A DNA stretch of 64,000 bases, from the NCBI GenBank assembly GCA_022041995.1, contig CP074384.1:1-64000 (forward strand), in the 5' to 3' direction. This DNA is from Cupriavidus necator (GTDB lineage Bacteria > Pseudomonadota > Gammaproteobacteria > Burkholderiales > Burkholderiaceae). Position 1 is the stretch's first letter. Every line of letters begins with the position of its first letter. Below the pieces are notes generated by a model. The model did no database searches and was not told the DNA's origin. It saw only the letters and a program-made list of their open reading frames with translations. This document shows positions 55,977 to 64,000 of the stretch, one piece after another. Made by a program: the position numbers and the translations under genes.

Positions 55977-58243
55977 CAGATCTGACTGATATTGAGTGGG
56001 AAAGACTGGATGTAGATAGCGTAACTGAACTTGCTCTACTCGCAAAAAATAAAAGCCAGCGCGGCAACCAACAACCTGCTTTTATTCCCAGGGTCGAACG
56101 AGAAGGCATCTTGGCGCCATCGTTTGCCCAGCAGCGGCTGTGGTTCCTGGCGCAGTTGAATGAGGACAGCACGAACTACCACATCCCGTTGGGGTTGCGG
56201 CTGCGGGGCGAGCTTGATCGTTCAGCCTGGCAACGCAGCCTTGATCATCTGTTTGCACGCCATGAGGCCTTGCGCAGCATCTTTGTGGCCTCGGGGGAGG
56301 ACCCTGAGGTCGATATCCTGCCGCCGGATACAGGACTACCCGTGCGCGAGCACGATCTGCGGGGCAGGCCAGATGCAGAAGCAGCGCTCTCGGCGCTGTG
56401 TCGTGAGGAGACCTGCACGCCGTTTGATCTCGCACGAGGTCCCCTGATCAGAGGGCGACTGATCCGGATGTCTGAGCAGGAGCACGTCTTCCTGCTGACC
56501 CAGCACCATATCGTGTCAGACGGTTGGTCCATGGGCGTGTTGGTGCGTGAGCTCAGCGCGTTGTATCGGGCATTCCGTGCCGGGCAAGAGAACCCGTTAC
56601 CACCGCTGGCAATCCAATACCCGGACTATGCGGCCTGGCAACGGCAGTGGCTGGCAGGCGAGCGGCTGCAGCGTCAGACGGAGTATTGGCGCAGCAACCT
56701 GTCCGGTGCACCGGTGCTGCTTGCATTGCCGACGGACCGGCCGCGACCGGCAGAACAATCGTTTGCCGGAGCCACCGTACCGATCGTCATTGATGCGCAG
56801 ATGACCCGGGCGTTGAAGCAACTGAGCCAACAGCACGGCGTGACGCTGTTCATGACGGTACTGGCGGCCTGGTCTGCGGTGCTCTCCCGCCTGTCGGGGC
56901 AGGACGACATCGTGATCGGTGTGCCGACGGCCAACCGTGGCCGCCACGAGATCGAGGAGTTGATTGGCTTCTTCGTGAACACCCTGGCGATGCGGATCGA
57001 TCTGTCAGGGCAACCCAGCGTGGCTCAGCTTCTGGAGCGGGCCAAGCGCACGGCATTGGCTGCGCAGGAGCATCAGGATCTGCCGTTTGAGCAAGTGGTT
57101 GAGATTGTGCAGCCGCCGCGGCGGCTGGACCACACCCCGGTGTTCCAGGTGGGCTTGGCCTGGAACAACGCGACGGAGCCATTCGATCTGCCCGGACTGG
57201 ATGTGGAGGCTGCGGGGGAGGAGCTTGGCCAAGTCAAGTTCGATCTGGAATTAAATATCGGTGAACATGGTGAGCTCGTCACCGGAACATTGGGCTATGC
57301 GACGGCGCTGTTCGATCAAGGCACGATTGAGCGTCAGCGTGGTTACCTGCTGGCGCTCCTGGGCGCCATGGTTGCGGATGCACAGCAACCTGTGGGGCAC
57401 ATTGAGTTGCTGTCGACCGATGAGCGGTCGTACCTGCTGGAGGAGTTGAACCGGACGCAGGCGGCGTATCCGTTGCCGCAGTGCATCCACACGTTGTTCG
57501 AGGCGCAGGTGCGCCGGGCACCGGACGCGGTGGCGGTGATCCACGAGGGCGCGTCTCTGAGCTATGGGGAGCTCAACGCAAGCGCGAACCGTCTGGCGCA
57601 TCACCTGATCGGGCTGGGAGTGGGGCCGGACCAGCCGGTGGCGATCTGCCTGGAGCGCAGTCCCGCGATGGTGGTGGGACTGCTGGCGATCCTCAAGGCC
57701 GGTGGTGCCTACGTGCCGCTGGACCCGGCGTATCCGTCGCAGCGCCTGCGGCAGGTGCTGGCCGATGCGGTGCCCAGGCTGTTGCTCGCCGATGCGGCGG
57801 GGTGCGCCGCGCTGGGACCTGAGGGGCTGGCCGGCGTGACGGTGGTGGAGCTCGATGCGCAGGCCCCGGCCTGGGCGGCGCAGTCGGCCACGGACCCGGA
57901 CCCGCAGGCCCTGGGCCTGCACGCGCACCACCTGGCCTACATCATCTACACCTCCGGCTCCACCGGCATGCCCAAGGGCGTCATGATCGAGCATCACCAA
58001 ATTGTACGTTTGTTCGAAGCGACCCAGAACTGGTATGGCTTCACAGAACAGGACGTGTGGTGCTTGACCCATTCTTTTTCATTCGATTTCTCAGTTTGGG
58101 AATTGTGGGGGCCCTACGCCACGGTGGCCGGTTGGTCATTCCATCCAGTCATACGGTCCGTTCAGCCCCTGATCTCCACCATCTCATCTGCACGCATGGT
58201 GTCACTGTTCTCAATCAGACACCTTCCGCATTTAAAGCACTGA
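55973..58243 (+). CDS. NRPS gene 2, segment 1: docking region, C5 (LCL), N-terminal half of A5
   Basis: Starts MTDLTDIEWERLDVDSVTEL, a likely N-terminal docking segment. C5 follows from LAPSFAQQRLWFLAQLNEDS, with the condensation motif HHIVSDGWS at 56504-56530, the LCL class, so T4's residue stays L. A5 begins near 57425. The frame ends at 58243, but genuine coding stops near 58107, where a G5 run should be G6 (FSVWELWGALRHGGRLVVI). ATGA overlap with gene 1 supports coupled translation. Confidence 0.87.
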   Translation: MTDLTDIEWERLDVDSVTELALLAKNKSQRGNQQPAFIPRVEREGILAPSFAQQRLWFLAQLNEDSTNYHIPLGLRLRGELDRSAWQRSLDHLFARHEALRSIFVASGEDPEVDILPPDTGLPVREHDLRGRPDAEAALSALCREETCTPFDLARGPLIRGRLIRMSEQEHVFLLTQHHIVSDGWSMGVLVRELSALYRAFRAGQENPLPPLAIQYPDYAAWQRQWLAGERLQRQTEYWRSNLSGAPVLLALPTDRPRPAEQSFAGATVPIVIDAQMTRALKQLSQQHGVTLFMTVLAAWSAVLSRLSGQDDIVIGVPTANRGRHEIEELIGFFVNTLAMRIDLSGQPSVAQLLERAKRTALAAQEHQDLPFEQVVEIVQPPRRLDHTPVFQVGLAWNNATEPFDLPGLDVEAAGEELGQVKFDLELNIGEHGELVTGTLGYATALFDQGTIERQRGYLLALLGAMVADAQQPVGHIELLSTDERSYLLEELNRTQAAYPLPQCIHTLFEAQVRRAPDAVAVIHEGASLSYGELNASANRLAHHLIGLGVGPDQPVAICLERSPAMVVGLLAILKAGGAYVPLDPAYPSQRLRQVLADAVPRLLLADAAGCAALGPEGLAGVTVVELDAQAPAWAAQSATDPDPQALGLHAHHLAYIIYTSGSTGMPKGVMIEHHQIVRLFEATQNWYGFTEQDVWCLTHSFSFDFSVWELWGPYATVAGWSFHPVIRSVQPLISTISSARMVSLFSIRHLPHLKH

Positions 58244-61200
58244 TGGATGTGGAAGCTGAACGCAGAACCAAAAATCATCTTCGATATTTGATCTTTGGTG
58301 GAGAGGCACTTGAACCGGCAGTCCTGAGACCTTGGTTTGCGAGGTGCTCCGCTTCTGCGCCGCAGTTGATCAACATGTACGGCATCACGGAAACAACTGT
58401 GCATGCAACGTATCGGCCGATCCATCAATCCGACACCGTCGCTTCAAGAAGTCCCATTGGGAAACGTATCCCTGATCTCCGGCTGTACGTGCTGGATGCG
58501 CACGGCGCACCGGTGCCCTTCGGGGCGGTCGGGGAGTTGTACATTGGGGGCGCGGGGGTTGCACGCGGCTACCTGAAGCGGCCGGAGCTGACGGCGCAGC
58601 GCTTCCTAGCCGATCCGTTCAGCAGGGAGGCCAGGGCACGGATGTACCGCAGCGGCGACCTGGTGCGCTACCTGCCGGACGGCAACCTGGAGTACCTGGG
58701 GCGCAGCGACGACCAGATCAAGATCCGCGGCTTCCGGATCGAGCCGGGCGAGATCGCGGCGCGGCTGAACGAGCACGCCTGGGTACGCGATGCGGTGGTG
58801 GTGGCGCGCGAGGATCGGGCCGGCGAGCCGCGCCTGGTGGCCTACGTGGTGGGCGTGCCGGGGGAGGCGGCGAGCGAACCTGGGGAGCTTGCGGCCACGT
58901 TGCGTGCGCACCTGAGCGCGCGGCTGCCCGAGTACATGGTGCCGTCGGCGTTCGTGTGTCTGGAGGTGCTGCCGCTGACGCCCAACGGTAAGCTCGATCG
59001 CAAGGCGCTGCCGGTGCCGGAGGACGACGCCTATGCGCGGCGTACCTATGAGGCTCCGCGGGGCGAGATCGAGACGGTGCTGGCCGGGCTGTGGGCGGAG
59101 CTGCTGGGGCTGGAGCGCGTTGGCCGCCACGATCACTTCTTTGAGCTCGGTGGGCACTCGCTGCTGGCCATGCGGCTGATGAGCCGGCTGTCTCAGGCAC
59201 TCGGCGTCGAACTGCCGTTGCGGACACTGTTCAGCAAGCCGCTGCTGAGCGATCTGGCACTGGCCATTGCGGACGCACTGCACCACTCCGATCTGCAGGA
59301 ACAGATGGCCATCGTGCCTGCGGGACGTGACATGCCGCTGGCGCCATCGTTTGCCCAGCAGCGGCTGTGGTTCCTGGCGCAGTTGAATGAGGACAGCACG
59401 AACTACCACATCCCGTTGGGGTTGCGGCTGCGGGGCGAGCTTGATCGTTCAGCCTGGCAACGCAGCCTTGATCATCTGTTTGCACGCCATGAGGCCTTGC
59501 GCAGCATCTTTGTGGCCTCGGGGGAGGACCCTGAGGTCGATATCCTGCCGCCGGATACAGGACTACCCGTGCGCGAGCACGATCTGCGGGGCAGGCCAGA
59601 TGCAGAAGCAGCGCTCTCGGCGCTGTGTCGTGAGGAGACCTGCACGCCGTTTGATCTCGCACGAGGTCCCCTGATCAGAGGGCGACTGATCCGGATGTCT
59701 GAGCAGGAGCACGTCTTCCTGCTGACCCAGCACCATATCGTGTCAGACGGTTGGTCCATGGGCGTGTTGGTGCGTGAGCTCAGCGCGTTGTATCGGGCAT
59801 TCCGTGCCGGGCAAGAGAACCCGTTACCACCGCTGGCAATCCAATACCCGGACTATGCGGCCTGGCAACGGCAGTGGCTGGCAGGCGAGCGGCTGCAGCG
59901 TCAGACGGAGTATTGGCGCAGCAACCTGTCCGGTGCACCGGTGCTGCTTGCATTGCCGACGGACCGGCCGCGACCGGGAGAACAATCGTTTGCCGGAGCC
60001 ACCGTACCGATCGTCATTGATGCGCAGATGACCCGGGCGTTGAAGCAACTGAGCCAACAGCACGGCGTGACGCTGTTCATGACGGTACTGGCGGCCTGGT
60101 CTGCGGTGCTCTCCCGCCTGTCGGGGCAGGACGACATCGTGATCGGTGTGCCGACGGCCAACCGTGGCCGCCACGAGATCGAGGAGTTGATTGGCTTCTT
60201 CGTGAACACCCTGGCGATGCGGATCGATCTGTCAGGGCAACCCAGCGTGGCTCAGCTTCTGGAGCGGGCCAAGCGCACGGCATTGGCTGCGCAGGAGCAT
60301 CAGGATCTGCCGTTTGAGCAAGTGGTTGAGATTGTGCAGCCGCCGCGGCGGCTGGACCACACCCCGGTGTTCCAGGTGGGCTTGGCCTGGAACAACGCGA
60401 CGGAGCCATTCGATCTGCCCGGACTGGATGTGGAGGCTGCGGGGGAGGAGCTTGGCCAAGTCAAGTTCGATCTGGAATTAAATATCGGTGAACATGGTGA
60501 GCTCGTCACCGGAACATTGGGCTATGCGACGGCGCTGTTCGATCAAGGCACGATTGAGCGTCAGCGTGGTTACCTGCTGGCGCTCCTGGGCGCCATGGTT
60601 GCGGATGCACAGCAACCTGTGGGGCACATTGAGTTGCTGTCGACCGATGAGCGGTCGTACCTGCTGGAGGAGTTGAACCGGACGCAGGCGGCGTATCCGT
60701 TGCCGCAGTGCATCCACACGTTGTTCGAGGCGCAGGTGCGCCGGGCACCGGACGCGGTGGCGGTGATCCACGAGGGCGCGTCTCTGAGCTATGGGGAGCT
60801 CAACGCAAGCGCGAACCGTCTGGCGCATCACCTGATCGGGCTGGGAGTGGGGCCGGACCAGCCGGTGGCGATCTGCCTGGAGCGCAGTCCCGCGATGGTG
60901 GTGGGGCTGCTGGCGATCCTCAAGGCCGGTGGTGCCTACGTGCCGCTGGACCCGGCGTATCCGTCGCAGCGCCTGCGGCAGGTGCTGGCCGATGCGGCGC
61001 CCAGGCTGCTGCTCGCCGATGCGGCGGGGTGCGCCGCGCTGGGACCTGAGGGGCTGGCCGGCGTGACGGTGGTGGAGCTCGATGCGCAGGCCCCGGCCTG
61101 GGCGGCGCAGTCGGCCACGGACCCGGACCCGCAGGCCCTGGGCCTGCACGCGCACCACCTGGCCTACATCATCTACACCTCCGGCTCCACCGGCATGCCC

Positions 61201-64000
61201 AAGGGCGTCATGGTCGAGCATGCGAACACTGTGAATCTGCTGCACTGGAGCGGCAGTGTTCTGACGGAATCCGAGATCAACCGCGTGTTGTTCTCCACAT
61301 CGATCAGTTTCGATCTATCGGTCTACGAGTGCTTCGTTCCGCTGTCGCAAGGGGGCACGCTGCACCTCGTTGAGAACGCGTTGGCGTTGTCGCGAACGTC
61401 CCTGGATGTCTCCTTAATCAACACGGTGCCCTCGGCGATCACCACTTTGCTCAATGAGAGGGCCATACCAGCCTCAGCAAGCGTGATCAATTTGGCCGGT
61501 GAGCCGCTGCCATTCGTCTTGATCGAGAGGATCTTACAAAACACTCACGTAGAGAAGATCTGCAATCTGTATGCACCTACGGAAACAACGACGTACTCGA
61601 CCTGGGCGAGCATCCCGAGGGGAAGCGCCGTCATTGAGACGATCGGTCGCCCGATCGCCAACACGAGGCTGTACGTGCTGGATGAGCACGGTGCACCGGT
61701 GCCCTTCGGGGCGGTCGGGGAGCTGTACATCGGGGGCGCGGGGGTTGCACGCGGCTACCTGAAGCGGCCGGAGCTGACGGCGCAGCGCTTCCTGGCCGAT
61801 CCGTTCAGCAGCAAGGCCAGGGCACGGATGTACCGCAGCGGCGACCTGGTGCGCTACCTGCCGGACGGCAACCTGGAGTACCTGGGGCGCAGCGACGACC
61901 AGATCAAGATCCGCGGCTTCCGGATCGAGCCGGGCGAGATCGCGGCGCGGCTGAACGAGTACGCCTGGGTACGCGATGCGGTGGTGGTGGCGCGCGAGGA
62001 TCGGGCCGGCGAGCCGCGCCTGGTGGCCTACGTGGTGGGCGTGCCGGGGGAGGCGGCGAGCGAACCTGGGGAGCTTGCGGCCACGTTGCGTGCGCACCTG
62101 AGCGCGCGGCTGCCCGAGTACATGGTGCCGTCGGCGTTCGTGTGTCTGGAGGTGCTGCCGCTGACGCCCAACGGTAAGCTCGATCGCAAGGCGCTGCCGG
62201 TGCCGGAGGACGACGCCTATGCGCGGCGTACCTATGAGGCTCCGCGGGGCGAGATCGAGACGGTGCTGGCCGGGCTGTGGGCGGAGCTGCTGGGGCTGGA
62301 GCGCGTTGGCCGCCACGATCACTTCTTTGAGCTCGGTGGGCACTCGCTGCTGGCCATGCGGCTGATGAGCCGGCTGTCTCAGGCACTCGGCGTCGAACTG
62401 CCGTTGCGGACACTGTTCAGCAAGCCGCTGCTGAGCGATCTGGCACTGGCCATTGCGGACGCACTGCACCACTCCGATCTGCAGGAACAGATGGCCATCG
62501 TGCCTGCGGGACGTGACATGCCGCTGGCGCCATCGTTTGCCCAGCAGCGGCTGTGGTTCCTGGCGCAGTTGAATGAGGACAGCACGAACTACCACATCCC
62601 GTTGGGGTTGCGGCTGCGGGGCGAGCTTGATCGTTCAGCCTGGCAACGCAGCCTTGATCATCTGTTTGCACGCCATGAGGCCTTGCGCAGCATCTTTGTG
62701 GCCTCGGGGGAGGACCCTGAGGTCGATATCCTGCCGCCGGATACAGGACTACCCGTGCGCGAGCACGATCTGCGGGGCAGGCCAGATGCAGAAGCAGCGC
62801 TCTCGGCGCTGTGTCGTGAGGAGACCTGCACGCCGTTTGATCTCGCACGAGGTCCCCTGATCAGAGGGCGACTGATCCGGATGTCTGAGCAGGAGCACGT
62901 CTTCCTGCTGACCCAGCACCATATCGTGTCAGACGGTTGGTCCATGGGCGTGTTGGTGCGTGAGCTCAGCGCGTTGTATCGGGCATTCCGTGCCGGGCAA
63001 GAGAACCCGTTACCACCGCTGGCAATCCAATACCCGGACTATGCGGCCTGGCAACGGCAGTGGCTGGCAGGCGAGCGGCTGCAGCGTCAGACGGAGTATT
63101 GGCGCAGCAACCTGTCCGGTGCACCGGTGCTGCTTGCATTGCCGACGGACCGGCCGCGACCGGGAGAACAATCGTTTGCCGGAGCCACCGTACCGATCGT
63201 CATTGATGCGCAGATGACCCGGGCGTTGAAGCAACTGAGCCAACAGCACGGCGTGACGCTGTTCATGACGGTACTGGCGGCCTGGTCTGCGGTGCTCTCC
63301 CGCCTGTCGGGGCAGGACGACATCGTGATCGGTGTGCCGACGGCCAACCGTGGCCGCCACGAGATCGAGGAGTTGATTGGCTTCTTCGTGAACACCCTGG
63401 CGATGCGGATCGATCTGTCAGGGCAACCCAGCGTGGCTCAGCTTCTGGAGCGGGCCAAGCGCACGGCATTGGCTGCGCAGGAGCATCAGGATCTGCCGTT
63501 TGAGCAAGTGGTTGAGATTGTGCAGCCGCCGCGGCGGCTGGACCACACCCCGGTGTTCCAGGTGGGCTTGGCCTGGAACAACGCGACGGAGCCATTCGAT
63601 CTGCCCGGACTGGATGTGGAGGCTGCGGGGGAGGAGCTTGGCCAAGTCAAGTTCGATCTGGAATTAAATATCGGTGAACATGGTGAGCTCGTCACCGGAA
63701 CATTGGGCTATGCGACGGCGCTGTTCGATCAAGGCACGATTGAGCGTCAGCGTGGTTACCTGCTGGCGCTCCTGGGCGCCATGGTTGCGGATGCACAGCA
63801 ACCTGTGGGGCACATTGAGTTGCTGTCGACCGATGAGCGGTCGTACCTGCTGGAGGAGTTGAACCGGACGCAGGCGGCGTATCCGTTGCCGCAGTGCATC
63901 CACACGTTGTTCGAGGCGCAGGTGCGCCGGGCACCGGACGCGGTGGCGGTGATCCACGAGGGCGCGTCTCTGAGCTATGGGGAGCTCAACGCAAGCGCGA
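58111..64000 (+). CDS. NRPS gene 2, segment 2: A5 end, T5, C6-A6-T6, C7, start of A7 (runs off window)
   Basis: Open from the A5 break to the window end with no stop. With the break repaired, A5 pocket residues read D-F-W-N-I-G-M-V-H, the well-known threonine code. T5 is near 59145 (FFELGGHSLLAM). C6 at about 59340-60620 and C7 at about 62525-63810 are LCL with HHIVSDGWS. A6 (60650-62280) repeats the A4 pocket (Ala-like), T6 near 62330. A7 begins at about 63836 and is cut off at its first 55 codons. Modules 5, 6 and 7 share near-identical C domains. Confidence 0.87.

Noticed and set aside
44225..64000. CRISPR-like interpretation of the regularly repeated sequence
   Set aside because: Repeats are whole protein-coding modules over 3 kb with coding constraint; no short repeat-spacer array is present anywhere in the window.

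Overview
The window is GC-rich, mobile-element-dense DNA. It is most likely a plasmid or megaplasmid segment from a beta-proteobacterium of the Burkholderiaceae; an endofungal Mycetohabitans/Burkholderia-type genome would fit. The evidence is an iteron-type origin with a Rep_3-like initiator at the left edge, Burkholderia-like IS families, an RpoD-type sigma fragment and a giant NRPS. The organism is an inference, not something the sequence proves.

Layout. 0.4-2.3 kb: iterons, a DnaA-box-like site and a rep gene with one frameshift. 2.9-13.1 kb: two identical inverted IS6-family copies enclose a DUF6933-like gene, a RecD2-type helicase, an IS110 transposase and a hipBA module with three operator-like sites exactly 50 bp apart. 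13.1-19.2 kb: a truncated rpoD fragment, then two ISAzo13-family copies in inverted orientation around a broken antitoxin/PIN-toxin pair; the second copy is itself interrupted by an IS630 element. 19.2-22.4 kb: small hypotheticals, an IS1182 remnant and a frameshifted helicase-associated-like gene. 22.8-29.7 kb: a four-gene Wadjet (JetABCD) anti-plasmid/defence operon, with one frameshift each in jetA and jetC. 30.2-41.9 kb: an IS pile-up with IS3, an IS110 split exactly by a 2,195-bp group II intron, another IS110, a four-gene IS21 variant, an IS5-family transposase, an IS1595 remnant and a third IS6 copy.

42.5-64 kb: a non-ribosomal peptide synthetase in two translationally coupled genes, the second running off the window. 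It starts with a formyltransferase domain, then a half condensation domain, then A1-T1. Modules 2-4 begin with dual C/E-type condensation domains and modules 5-7 with LCL-type domains. Pocket residues read by eye suggest Asp/Asn-like (A1), two unresolved identical residues (A2, A3), Ala-like (A4, A6) and Thr (A5). Residues 1-3 should be D-configured. The predicted product is an N-formylated lipid-free peptide of at least seven residues.

The module backbones are near-identical repeats; only about 430-490 bp pocket cassettes differ. Every frameshift in the NRPS is one base missing from a G or C run. Most other broken genes, including jetA and jetC, also lack one base. Either the replicon is decaying, or the assembly under-calls homopolymers and both the NRPS and the Wadjet system are intact.
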